A program made the position numbers and the translations under genes. Shown one piece after another: positions 36,120-44,598 of a stretch of 64,000 nt of DNA (position 1 is its first letter; each line of letters begins with the position of its first letter). Source of the DNA: Thioclava sp. ES.031 (GTDB taxonomy: Bacteria; Pseudomonadota; Alphaproteobacteria; Rhodobacterales; Rhodobacteraceae); the NCBI RefSeq assembly GCF_002563775.1, contig NZ_PDJO01000001.1, positions 816,001 through 880,000 of the forward strand, in the 5' to 3' direction. Below the pieces are notes generated by a model. It was not told where the DNA came from. It did not search any database and worked only from the letters and a program-made list of their open reading frames with translations.

Positions 36120-37460
36120 TCACGACGTCGCCGCACTCAGCGGCAGCTGTAGGCGGACCTCGAGGCCGGAGTCGCGACCGCTCGGCGGCGATGTCAGCGA
36201 GAGCGAGCTTCCGATCCGCTCCGCGATGACGGCGACGATGGCGAGGCCCAATCCGCTGCCATCATTCGTGCTGCCGGCACGCTCGAACCGCGCGGTCAGG
36301 CGCGCGAGCGTCTCCTGCGGAATGACCGGCCCGGCATTCGTTACGCTGAAAACGCCTTTCGCAGTCAGGCGCACCACAACCGGTTCGTCCTGCGCCCCAT
36401 GCTTCAGCGCGTTCTCGATCAGGTTCCGGCACAGGATACCGAAAGCATCGGGATCGAGATCCGAGATCACAGGCGTCTCGGGCAGCTCCAGAGCGATACG
36501 CCGGGGATCGAAGCCGCGCGCGAGGTCCTCGACGATCAAGCGGGCAGCGACGCTCAGGTCCGAGCTGCGCTCCAGCCGTAAAGGTCCGCCTTCCGCGCGG
36601 GCGAGTTGCAGCAGACGTTCCGAGAGCCGCGTGAGCCGTTTCAGCGTCGCCTCGATATCGGCGGCGCGTGTCTTCGCGACCGGGTCGGTGGTTTCCGCGC
36701 TCAGGCGCTGTGTCTGCGCGATGGCGCCCGCAAGGGGCGTGCGCAATTCATGCGCGGCGTTGGAGGCGAAGCTTCGCTCGGCCTCGAACCCTTCGCGCAA
36801 CCGCCCCAGAAGATTGTTGAGCGTGGCGGCAACCGGGGAAATCTCGGTCTGCAGATCGTCGGTCGGAATGGGGGTGAGATCGCGGGCGTTGCGTGCCTCG
36901 AGACTGGTTCGGAACCGCCGCAGCGGCCCGAGATTGGTCCGCACCGCCAGAACGACCGCCGCGAAGGCGAGCGGGATCACGATGAGCAGCGGCAGGCCAA
37001 GGCCAAGCTCTACCTCTCGCGCGACCTTCGCACGATGCGCGAGCGGTTCCGCGACGGTGATCCGGATCGTGTCCTGAAGGGCGGCATCGCTATAGAGCCG
37101 GTGGGTGGCCGTCCGGCTAAATCCCCGACCGTCATAGGCGGGGAAGACGGACGGATCGGCCGCATGGGACTGCAGAAGAATGTGCCCCTCCGCGTCCCGC
37201 ACGATATAGGTGAAGAATTCCTCGTGGTTGCGCAGCCTTGCAAGGCGCTGCGTCGTGTTGTTGCCGTCGCGGTTCACGATATCCATGACCGCGAGGGGCA
37301 GGATCCTCTGCGCAGTTTCCTGAAGCGTGGAGTCGAAGACCTCGCTCATCTCCTTGCGCACGATCAGCGCGGTGACGGTTGCCGCCGCGATCCACATCAG
37401 CGCCAGAACGACCCCGAGCGAAAGCCCCAGACGGGCCTGAAGGCTTCGGGGCAATCTCAT
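36120..37460 (-). CDS. sensor histidine kinase (OmpR-pair type)
   Basis: The 446-aa inner-membrane kinase has a first membrane helix (LGLSLGVVLALMWIAAATVT), a periplasmic sensor of about 120 residues, a second helix near 155-180, then the H-box NAAHELRTPL, the N-box NLIENALKHG and the G-box DGSGLGLAIV. Its ATG overlaps the response-regulator stop by four bases. The pair is transcribed away from the PepSY/cytochrome/flavin genes, so it is a good candidate regulator of them. The signal is unknown. Confidence 0.92.
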   Translation of the reverse strand: MRLPRSLQARLGLSLGVVLALMWIAAATVTALIVRKEMSEVFDSTLQETAQRILPLAVMDIVNRDGNNTTQRLARLRNHEEFFTYIVRDAEGHILLQSHAADPSVFPAYDGRGFSRTATHRLYSDAALQDTIRITVAEPLAHRAKVAREVELGLGLPLLIVIPLAFAAVVLAVRTNLGPLRRFRTSLEARNARDLTPIPTDDLQTEISPVAATLNNLLGRLREGFEAERSFASNAAHELRTPLAGAIAQTQRLSAETTDPVAKTRAADIEATLKRLTRLSERLLQLARAEGGPLRLERSSDLSVAARLIVEDLARGFDPRRIALELPETPVISDLDPDAFGILCRNLIENALKHGAQDEPVVVRLTAKGVFSVTNAGPVIPQETLARLTARFERAGSTNDGSGLGLAIVAVIAERIGSSLSLTSPPSGRDSGLEVRLQLPLSAATS

Positions 37461-38116
37461 GCCTTGCCCAGCCTGTAGCCGAGGCCGCGTTCGGTCTCGA
37501 TCACATGGGCGCCGAGTTTCTTGCGCAGGCGGCTGACATGGACCTCGATCGTGTTGCTCTCCACCTCCGCGTCGAAGGCGTAGAGCTTTTCTTCGAGCTG
37601 GGCTTTGGACAGCAACTGGCCGGGGCGCGAGAGGAACGCCTCGAACAGGGCCCATTCGCGCGCGGTCAGCTGCACGGGCTTGCCGTCGCGCAGGATGCTG
37701 CGCGCGGCAAGGTCGATCTCGAGCCCGGCATGGGTCACGATGGGGTTCGGATTGCCGCTGTAGCGCCGCGCGACCGACCCGATGCGCGCGGAGAGTTCCG
37801 CGAGATCGAAGGGCTTCACGAGATAGTCGTCGGCACCCGCGTTCAGCCCCTCGATCCGGTCCGAGACCTGATCGAGCGCGGTCATGATGATTACGGGGGT
37901 CACATCGCCCCGGCTGCGCAGCGACTTCAGAAAGCCGATGCCGCGGCCATCGGGAAGCATGAGATCGAGCAGGACAAGATCATAGCCGGTACTGCGGACC
38001 GACGCGCCTGCCTCGTCGAGACGCGTGACCCAGTCCACCGAGTGGCCGTCGCTCGCGATCTGGTCGCGCACCGCGGTGCCCAGAATAGTGTCGTCCTCGA
38101 TCAGCAGGATGCGCAT
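37457..38116 (-). CDS. OmpR/PhoB-family response regulator
   Basis: The 219-aa protein has a receiver domain with the acidic pair in LLIEDD, phospho-acceptor Asp in LVLLDLMLPDG and Lys in DDYLVKPF, followed by a winged-helix DNA-binding domain (LTAREWALFEAFLSRPG, then VESNTIEVHVSRLRKKLG). The start at MRILLIEDD is the family start; an upstream ATG adds 18 unrelated residues. Transcribed first in a two-gene operon with the kinase and divergent from the PepSY gene 145 bp away. Confidence 0.94.
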   Translation of the reverse strand: MRILLIEDDTILGTAVRDQIASDGHSVDWVTRLDEAGASVRSTGYDLVLLDLMLPDGRGIGFLKSLRSRGDVTPVIIMTALDQVSDRIEGLNAGADDYLVKPFDLAELSARIGSVARRYSGNPNPIVTHAGLEIDLAARSILRDGKPVQLTAREWALFEAFLSRPGQLLSKAQLEEKLYAFDAEVESNTIEVHVSRLRKKLGAHVIETERGLGYRLGKA

Positions 38117-38260
38117 GTTGGTCCCATCTCTTATCCGTTGCCCAGTCTTCACCTGCCCGGCTGACACCAAGCTGACGTTGCGCGCGATGCGGCTTCAGGT
38201 TCCCGTCAGATTGATCGCCCATGAAAGGTGCAGAGTTGGCCACGAACAGGAGTTTGGCCC

Positions 38261-38578
38261 ATGAAGAAGACATTGACAATTCTCGCCTTTCTCGCAGTGC
38301 TTCCGGCTGGAATGGCTCTGGCCGATGACGACTGTTTCGTGCCGATGGCGGATTGGCAGCCGCGCGATGCCGTGGCCCAACTCGCCGAAGAGAACGGCTG
38401 GACGGTGCGCCGCATCAAGATCGATGACGGCTGCTATGAGATCGACGGCACCGACGCGCAGGGCCGCCAGCTCGAAGTGACGGTTCATCCGTCGACGCTC
38501 CAGATTCTCGAGGTCGAATATGAGGGCGACGAACATGGTCGGTCCCGCGAAGATCGTGAAGGAGACAAACATGACTGA
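38261..38578 (+). CDS. exported PepSY-domain protein
   Basis: The 105-aa precursor has a signal peptide (ILAFLAVLPAGMALA) and a single PepSY domain containing AVAQLAEENGWTVRRIKIDDGCYEIDG. A paralog lies at 39423-39821. PepSY proteins of this size occur with cytochrome b and ferric or flavin reductases in the periplasm. Its 3' end overlaps the cytochrome b gene by eight bases. Start is at the ATG of MKKTLTIL, which leads straight into the signal peptide. Confidence 0.82.
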   Translation: MKKTLTILAFLAVLPAGMALADDDCFVPMADWQPRDAVAQLAEENGWTVRRIKIDDGCYEIDGTDAQGRQLEVTVHPSTLQILEVEYEGDEHGRSREDREGDKHD

Positions 38579-39248
38579 CGCAGCATTTCACGACACGACG
38601 AATTCCGGCGGTAGCTCCGGAGGCAAGGTGCGGGTCTGGGATCCGCTGGTGCGGATTTTCCACTGGGGCCTTGTCGCGGCTTTCGCGACGGCTTGGTTCA
38701 CGGCCGACGAATTGCAGCCGGTGCATGAGATCGCAGGCTACACCGTCGCCGGGCTGGTCGCGTTCCGGCTGGTCTGGGGGCTCGTGGGCGGGCGCTATGC
38801 CCGGTTCACACAGTTCCTCAGAGGCCCCGGGCAGACGCTGTCCTATCTTGGCGACATGCTGCGCGGCAAAGAGCGTCGCTATCTCGGTCACAACCCTGCG
38901 GGGGCGCTGATGATCGTGGCGCTGCTGATCTCGCTTTCGGGCACCGCCTTTACCGGCTGGCTCATGGCGGAACCCACCCGCGTGGCGATGCTTCCCGCGC
39001 TGCCGCAGATCGTGACCCCGGCCTTCGCGGACGAGGATGGCGAATACGGTGAATATGGCGAGGGCGGAGAAGGCGAAGGCAACGAGGCGCTGGAAGAGCT
39101 GCACGAGGTTCTCGCCAATCTGGTCCTGCTGCTCGTGGCGCTGCATGTCGCCGGTGTGGTTCTGGCCTCCTTCCGCCATCGCGAAAACCTCGCGCGGTCG
39201 ATGCTGACCGGCGACAAGCGTGGGCCTGAACCTGGCGATATCGCCTAA
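38571..39248 (+). CDS. cytochrome b561-like membrane protein
   Basis: The 225-aa protein has four membrane helices with candidate heme His in VRIFHWGLVA, QPVHEIAGY and VALHVAGVV, the pattern of Ni-hydrogenase-type cytochrome b or cytochrome b561. A very acidic Gly/Glu-rich loop (DEDGEYGEYGEGGEGEG) is inserted before the last helix, probably facing the periplasm. It would pass quinol-derived electrons to periplasmic partners. It overlaps the PepSY gene and is followed by a strong terminator. Confidence 0.85.
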   Translation: MTDAAFHDTTNSGGSSGGKVRVWDPLVRIFHWGLVAAFATAWFTADELQPVHEIAGYTVAGLVAFRLVWGLVGGRYARFTQFLRGPGQTLSYLGDMLRGKERRYLGHNPAGALMIVALLISLSGTAFTGWLMAEPTRVAMLPALPQIVTPAFADEDGEYGEYGEGGEGEGNEALEELHEVLANLVLLLVALHVAGVVLASFRHRENLARSMLTGDKRGPEPGDIA

Positions 39249-39295
39249 CGCTTCCCTTTCACATCGCCAAGGCCGTTTGTCCCGCGGCCTCACCT

Positions 39296-39325
39296 GGCCC
39301 CGCCCTCACAAGGCGGGGCCTTTTT
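39296..39325 (+). terminator. intrinsic terminator after the cytochrome b gene
   Basis: GGCCCCGCC-N7-GGCGGGGCC followed by TTTTT, with perfect 9-bp arms, lies 48 bp after the stop. It divides the flavin module into two transcription units, although readthrough is possible. Confidence 0.93.
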
Positions 39326-39422
39326 CCTGACGCGAAGCTGAAGCGGAAACTCTCCGCCCGTCAGGAAGCGCTCAGGTCCGCTGCCCAGATTGTCGGTAGC
39401 AGATGAAAAAGGAGACCCTGCC

Positions 39423-39821
39423 ATGCGAAAGATCCTGACCGCACTTCCCCTCATCGCCCTGCTGCCTGCGGGGATGGCTCTGGCCGACGACGACTATGAA
39501 AAGTCTTCGCGCGGCGAAGGAATGTCGCGCGACGCGGTGATGCAGATCGCGCGCGAGAACGGCTGGACTGTCCACGAAATCGAGATGGAAGATGGCCGAT
39601 ACGAGATCGAAGGCCGCGACCGCGACGGGCGGAAAATCGAAGCCAAGCTCGATCCGGCGACGCAGCGCCTCATCACGTCGGACTATGACGACGATGACGA
39701 GGACGACGATGATGACGACTACGGCGCATCGGCGCGCAACCCGGCCCCCGCCGGCACGGTCGCCCCGCCGAAAAACGGTCTCTTCGGTGACGGTGCGCCG
39801 CCCAAGGTTCAGGTGAACTGA
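39423..39821 (+). CDS. exported PepSY-domain protein with acidic C-terminal tail
   Basis: The 132-aa precursor is a paralog of the PepSY protein at 38261: same signal peptide pattern (LPLIALLPAGMALA) and the core AVMQIARENGWTVHEIEMED. The C-terminal third has a run of Asp/Glu residues followed by a Pro/Ala-rich tail, which could bind cations. It opens the second transcription unit of the module, after the terminator. Confidence 0.82.
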   Translation: MRKILTALPLIALLPAGMALADDDYEKSSRGEGMSRDAVMQIARENGWTVHEIEMEDGRYEIEGRDRDGRKIEAKLDPATQRLITSDYDDDDEDDDDDDYGASARNPAPAGTVAPPKNGLFGDGAPPKVQVN

Positions 39822-39860
39822 GCCGCCGCCGTATTCCTCCCCAAAACAAGGAGTCCCGAA

Positions 39861-40331
39861 ATGAAGTCTCTACTTGCAACATTTGCGCTGAGCACGGCTC
39901 TGACCATTCCCGCGCTCGCATCCGCGCAGCCCGTCACGCTCAAGACCACGCTGAACAACTATGGCGGCGACGGCGCTTATCTCGCGCTCTATGTCACCGA
40001 TCCGTCGGGCGCCTATGCGGGCAGCCTCTGGATGGCCGGCGGCAAGTCCAAATATTACGAGCATCTCCGCGACTGGTTTCGCGCGACCGGGGGCGACCCG
40101 GCGCAGATCAACGGCATCACCGGCGCCAGCGTCGGGGCGGGCCGGACGCTCGAGATCACGCTCGATCTTGCGGATGCGCTCTTCGATGCCGGCTACACGC
40201 TGCATATCGATGCCGCGGTCGAGGACATGCGCGACAGCCCGAACGAGATCGCCGTGCCGCTCACGACCGAGGGCGCGGGCACGCCGGTTCCGGGGCGTCG
40301 TTACGTCGCCGATTTCACCTACGACATGTGA
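39861..40331 (+). CDS. exported DUF2271 protein, candidate flavinylation target
   Basis: The 156-aa precursor has a signal peptide (LSTALTIPALASA) and the DUF2271 fold (beta-rich, ending VADFTYDM). It contains NGITGASVGAG at about residues 91-101, which resembles the ApbE target motif in which a Thr/Ser after a Gly-Ala receives FMN. The gene is 40 bp after the PepSY gene and shares a cluster with a reductase and apbE. DUF2271 genes are known to co-occur with apbE and PepSY genes. Flavinylation of this protein is an inference. Confidence 0.78.
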   Translation: MKSLLATFALSTALTIPALASAQPVTLKTTLNNYGGDGAYLALYVTDPSGAYAGSLWMAGGKSKYYEHLRDWFRATGGDPAQINGITGASVGAGRTLEITLDLADALFDAGYTLHIDAAVEDMRDSPNEIAVPLTTEGAGTPVPGRRYVADFTYDM

Positions 40332-40342
40332 GGTGACAGGCC

Positions 40343-42550
40343 ATGATCCGCGCGTTTCATCGCTGGCCGGGGCTGCTTGCCCTGGCGCTTGTCACGGTGC
40401 TGGCGCTCAGTGGCGCGGTGCTCGCGGTCTTTCCCATTGCGGAGCGGATCGCGGCACCGCAGGCAGGGGCGGAGCTCAGCGTTGCGACCCTCGCCGAGCG
40501 CATCCAGACGATCTATCCGGGTCTCGAACAGATCCGGCGCGCCCCCTCGGGGCGGATCACGGCCTACTGGTTCGAAGCCGGACAGCCCGGCGCGGCGGTG
40601 ATAGATCCCACCACGGGGCGTGGCGTCGCATCGGCTGATCCGAATGCCTTTCAGCGTTGGCTGACCAATCTTCACCGCTCCCTCTTCCTCGGAGATCCCG
40701 GCCGCGTTGCAAGCGCGCTGGGCTCCGTCGCGATGCTGGTGCTCTCGGTCTCCGGCGTCCTGCTCGTCGCGCGGCGTGTCGGCGGCTGGCGGAACTGGTT
40801 CTCGCGTTTGCGCGGGTCGCTCGCCGGTCGGCTCCACGTCGAGATCGCGCGCATCGCGGTGGTCGGCCTGCTTCTCTCCTCCGCTACCTCCTTGTGGATG
40901 ACGGCCTCGACCTTCGAGCTGATCCCCGATGGTGGGCGTTCGCTCGGCATCCCCGCCGAGGTGAGCGGTCAAACAGACGCGCCGCTTGCCGGTCTTGCGA
41001 TGCTGGGCGACACGCCGGTGTCAAAACTGCGGAGCCTGAGTTTTCCCTATAACGGCGATGCCACCGATGTTTTCACGCTGAAGACCGATCGCGGCACCGG
41101 CTATCTCGATCAGGGCACCGGCGACGTGCTCGCCTGGGCAGACCTGACCGCATGGCAACGCATCTCGGAAACAATCTACATGCTGCATACGGGGCAGGGG
41201 GCTGCGCTGCTTGGCGCGGTGCTGGGTCTCATGGCGCTGGGCGTGCCGGTGATGGGGCTCACCGGCCTGACGATCTGGCTGGCCGGACGGCGCGGACGCC
41301 CACGTATCCGGGCCAACCAACCAGCCGCGCGCGCGGAGACGATCCTCCTTGTCGGCAGCGAAAGCGGCAGCACCTGGGGCTTTGCCGCGACCCTGCACGA
41401 AGCACTCCGTGCGGCGGGCCAGAGCGTCCATGTTGCGCCGATGTCGTCCTTCGCGCCCGAGCGCTACGCCCGGGCCGATCGGATCATCGTGCTCGCGGCC
41501 ACCTATGGCGACGGGGCGGAGCCCAGTTCCGCGAAAGGCTTCCTGACGAAACTCGACGCCTGCTCCGATGCGCTGGATATCCCGACTGCCGTGCTTGGTT
41601 TCGGGGACCGAAGCTTCCCGGCCTATTGCGCCTACGCCCAGACGATTGCCGACACCGTGGAGGCGAAGGGGTGGCCGGTTCTACTGCCCTATGACACGAT
41701 CGACCGGCAGTCGCCGCAGGCCTTCGCGCGCTGGGGGCAGGCGCTGGGCGCGGTCCTCGGGATCGAGCTCGATCTGCACCACCAACCGACACCCCCTGCC
41801 ACGACCGAACTCACGCTCCAGTCGCGGCGCGATTATGGGGCGGACGTGCAGGCGCCGACGTCGATCCTGCGCTTTTCCCTGCCGCGCGCCACGTTCTGGC
41901 AGCGACTGACGGGGGCTGGCTTCACGCGGTTTGCCGCGGGAGACCTGATCGGGATCCTGCCGGAAGGGTCGCCGACGCCGCGCCTCTATTCGCTCGCGTC
42001 GTCACACCGCGACGGGTTTCTGGAGATCGTGGTCAAGAAACATCCCGGCGGGTTGTGTTCGGGCCAACTGACGGCGCTCGAACCCGGCGAGAGCGTCCGC
42101 GCCTTCGTCCGGCGCAATCCCGCCTTCCGGCCGGACCGCTCTCGCGCGCCGCTGATCCTGATCGGCGCGGGGACGGGGATCGGCCCTCTGGTGGGCTTCG
42201 TGCGCGAAAACGAGCAACGGCGCCCGATCCACCTCTTCTTCGGGATGCGCGATCCGCAAAGCGATTTCCTCTATGCGCAGGAGATCGGCGGGTGGAAGGA
42301 CGAAGGCCGTCTGTCTCGGCTCGTGACCTCGGTCTCGCGCGGCCAGCGACCGCGCTACGTTCAGGATGCGATGCGCGCCGATGCCCCCGAACTTGTCCGG
42401 CTCGTGCAGAGCGGCGCACGGATCATGGTGTGCGGCGGGCGGGACATGGCGGCGGGTGTCGCCGATGCCCTGCATGACATCCTCGCCGCGTCGGGCCTGA
42501 GTGCGACGAAACTGAAAACGGAGGGACGGTATGTCGAAGACATCTTCTGA
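40343..42550 (+). CDS. PepSY-TM / flavodoxin / FNR-type fused reductase
   Basis: This 735-aa protein has an N-terminal PepSY-associated membrane domain (about 1-330, four helices, first FHRWPGLLALALVTVLAL), then a flavodoxin domain (ILLVGSESGSTWGFAATLHE, GDGAEPSSAKGFLTKL), then a FAD/NADPH domain of the sulfite-reductase/P450-reductase type (PRLYSLASSHRDG, LILIGAGTGIGPLVGF, IMVCGGRDMAAGV). It should take electrons from NADPH via FAD and FMN to the membrane, possibly to heme or periplasmic flavin. It lies 11 bp after DUF2271 and overlaps apbE by 20 bp. Confidence 0.88.
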   Translation: MIRAFHRWPGLLALALVTVLALSGAVLAVFPIAERIAAPQAGAELSVATLAERIQTIYPGLEQIRRAPSGRITAYWFEAGQPGAAVIDPTTGRGVASADPNAFQRWLTNLHRSLFLGDPGRVASALGSVAMLVLSVSGVLLVARRVGGWRNWFSRLRGSLAGRLHVEIARIAVVGLLLSSATSLWMTASTFELIPDGGRSLGIPAEVSGQTDAPLAGLAMLGDTPVSKLRSLSFPYNGDATDVFTLKTDRGTGYLDQGTGDVLAWADLTAWQRISETIYMLHTGQGAALLGAVLGLMALGVPVMGLTGLTIWLAGRRGRPRIRANQPAARAETILLVGSESGSTWGFAATLHEALRAAGQSVHVAPMSSFAPERYARADRIIVLAATYGDGAEPSSAKGFLTKLDACSDALDIPTAVLGFGDRSFPAYCAYAQTIADTVEAKGWPVLLPYDTIDRQSPQAFARWGQALGAVLGIELDLHHQPTPPATTELTLQSRRDYGADVQAPTSILRFSLPRATFWQRLTGAGFTRFAAGDLIGILPEGSPTPRLYSLASSHRDGFLEIVVKKHPGGLCSGQLTALEPGESVRAFVRRNPAFRPDRSRAPLILIGAGTGIGPLVGFVRENEQRRPIHLFFGMRDPQSDFLYAQEIGGWKDEGRLSRLVTSVSRGQRPRYVQDAMRADAPELVRLVQSGARIMVCGGRDMAAGVADALHDILAASGLSATKLKTEGRYVEDIF

Positions 42551-43496
42551 TCTGCTGCGCCACGCTTTGCACGGTCCGACCATGGGCACCCGCTGGACCG
42601 CCCTGTTCTTCGCACCGCCCGAGCGCGACCCCGCGCCGATCCAAGCCGCGCTTCAGGCGGCGGTTGCGGAGGTGGATGCGCAGATGTCCACCTGGAAACC
42701 CGACAGCGACCTGATGCGGCTCAACGCGGCTGCGGAAGGGGAATGGGTGAAGGTGCCCGGGCAATTGGCCGAAGTGCTGCGCCTTGGGCTGGAGATCGGC
42801 AAAGCCTCGGGCGGGGCGTTCGATGTCGGGCTCGGAGATGCGGTCACGGCGTGGGGCTTCGGTCCCGACGATGCGTCCCCCGAGGCGATCCGCGCCGCGA
42901 TGAGCGTGCCGCGGCAGCCCGCAGATCAATGGCTCGAGCTCGTTCATGACCGGGCGCGCAAGAGCGGACCCGTGGTGCTGGACCTGAACGGGATCGCGAA
43001 GGGCTATGGCGTGGATCGCCTTGCCGAGACCCTCGCCGCGCAGGGGATCGAGGCCGGTCTTGTCGGGATCGACGGCGAAATGCGGGCCACGGGGCTCAAG
43101 CCGGATGGCAGCCCGTGGACGATCGCGGTCGAGAGCCCCGATCCGCTGCGCCGCACGCCGCATTCGATCCTCGCGCTCGAGAACGCATCGGTCGCGACCT
43201 CGGGCGATTATCGGCACTGGATCGACCTCGGCGCGCGCAGGCTCTCGCATACGATGGATCGTGTGCGCGGCGCGCCTTTGCTGGCATCGCCTGCCTCCGT
43301 GACGGTGGTTGCGCGCAGTTGCGCCGAGGCCGACGGCTGGGCCACCGCGCTCATGGTGCTTGGCCCGGACAAGGGGTTGGAGGTTGCGAGGAAGCGTGGC
43401 CTCGACGCCCTGTTCCTGATGCGCGAGGACGATGGGAGTGTGAAAAGCCTTGGGACAGGCGATCTGTTTCCCGAGAGCGTCGTGGCGACGGTCTAG
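42531..43496 (+). CDS. apbE: FAD:protein FMN transferase ApbE (module 2)
   Basis: The 321-aa enzyme has the ApbE blocks GPTMGTRWTA, MSTWKPDSDLMRLN, LDLNGIAKGYGVDRLAETL, VGIDGEMRATG and VATSGDYRHW. It is full length, but like the first ApbE it starts at the catalytic domain without a visible signal peptide. A GGAGGG site precedes the ATG, which lies inside the reductase coding sequence. The presumed target is the DUF2271 protein in the same cluster. It shares only family-level similarity with the apbE at 27477. Confidence 0.93.
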   Translation: MSKTSSDLLRHALHGPTMGTRWTALFFAPPERDPAPIQAALQAAVAEVDAQMSTWKPDSDLMRLNAAAEGEWVKVPGQLAEVLRLGLEIGKASGGAFDVGLGDAVTAWGFGPDDASPEAIRAAMSVPRQPADQWLELVHDRARKSGPVVLDLNGIAKGYGVDRLAETLAAQGIEAGLVGIDGEMRATGLKPDGSPWTIAVESPDPLRRTPHSILALENASVATSGDYRHWIDLGARRLSHTMDRVRGAPLLASPASVTVVARSCAEADGWATALMVLGPDKGLEVARKRGLDALFLMREDDGSVKSLGTGDLFPESVVATV

Positions 43497-43528
43497 GTCA
43501 CGTCGCTTTGGCGTCGGCGCGCCTAGTC

Positions 43529-44455
43529 TCAGATGATGCCAGGGTCCGCAGCTCCCGCCGGATCGATCTGACTGGCGGCGTTGAAGAACAGCTCGATCAA
43601 CTCGTTTCTTTCGTCCTTCAGGGCGAACACGACCTCGTCCACCGTTGACCGGATGTCGCGGATCAAAAGCCTGCGCACCGTATCGGTTCGGTAAGTGCCA
43701 AAGCGCCACATGAAGCCGACGCCGATCCCCAGCGCCACCGCCTCATAGACAGCATCGCGGGTATCGGCGATCAGCTGCGGCTCGGGGGACAGGCCGGTCG
43801 CACGAAAGGCGCGATCGACGACCTTCTGGGTGGAGGACCCCTGCGAGCGGAAGATCAGCGGCAGCCGCGCCAGTTCTTCCAGACTGACCTCGTCACGCAA
43901 ACCGGTCGGGCTGTCGGCGGAGACGATGCCCACCACCTCCTGCGACAGCACGCGCGCGGTGCGGAACCGGCGATCGTTCGGCAGGTCGGGCAGCACCGCG
44001 ACATCCACCTCGCGCCGCAGCAGGGCCGCGAGAATGTCCTGATGCGAGCCGCTTTCCACCGAGACCGTCAGCGAGGGGTGCTGGCGCAGCAGCTGGTGGA
44101 CGATCGCGATGCCCGGCATCGAATTGCCCAGACCGACGCGCAGCCTGCGCCTACCGGTCGGGCCCCGGCGTTCGAGGATACGCAGCGCGTCATGTTCGGC
44201 CTCGCGCATCCGGGCGCCGATATCGCAAAGCTGCTCGCACAGCGGCGTGGCACAGAGGGTTCCGTTGAGCTTGTCGAACAGCCGCACGCCGAAGGCGGTC
44301 TCGAGATCGCGAATCTGCTGCGCGACTGCGGAATGCGACACGCCCAACCGGCGCGCAGCGGCCGAAAAAGAGCCCTCCTCGGCGACCGCAGTCACCGAGC
44401 GCAGGCGGGAAAGCGACAGGGCGCTCGCCAAAGATCCAACCGAAGCTTTCATCAT
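43529..44455 (-). CDS. LysR-family transcriptional regulator
   Basis: The 308-aa protein has an N-terminal HTH (LSRLRSVTAVAEEGSFSAAA, then LGVSHSAVAQQIRDLE) and a type-2 periplasmic-binding effector domain. The start could be either of two adjacent ATG codons. It is divergent from the HAD/Dpp-ABC/phosphoesterase operon with a 143-bp gap, so it is the natural candidate regulator of that operon. The effector is unknown. Confidence 0.9.
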   Translation of the reverse strand: MMKASVGSLASALSLSRLRSVTAVAEEGSFSAAARRLGVSHSAVAQQIRDLETAFGVRLFDKLNGTLCATPLCEQLCDIGARMREAEHDALRILERRGPTGRRRLRVGLGNSMPGIAIVHQLLRQHPSLTVSVESGSHQDILAALLRREVDVAVLPDLPNDRRFRTARVLSQEVVGIVSADSPTGLRDEVSLEELARLPLIFRSQGSSTQKVVDRAFRATGLSPEPQLIADTRDAVYEAVALGIGVGFMWRFGTYRTDTVRRLLIRDIRSTVDEVVFALKDERNELIELFFNAASQIDPAGAADPGII

Positions 44456-44598
44456 CTGACGGCTTAGCTTGCAGATGTAACATCCACGTCACAGAAACTC
44501 GTCAAACCGTGAGCAGTCCGGGGCGACGCCCCATCACCGCATGAACAGACGCGCATCGCGCGAACGGGGCCGAGGCCCCGAACGGAGAGGATTTGCCC

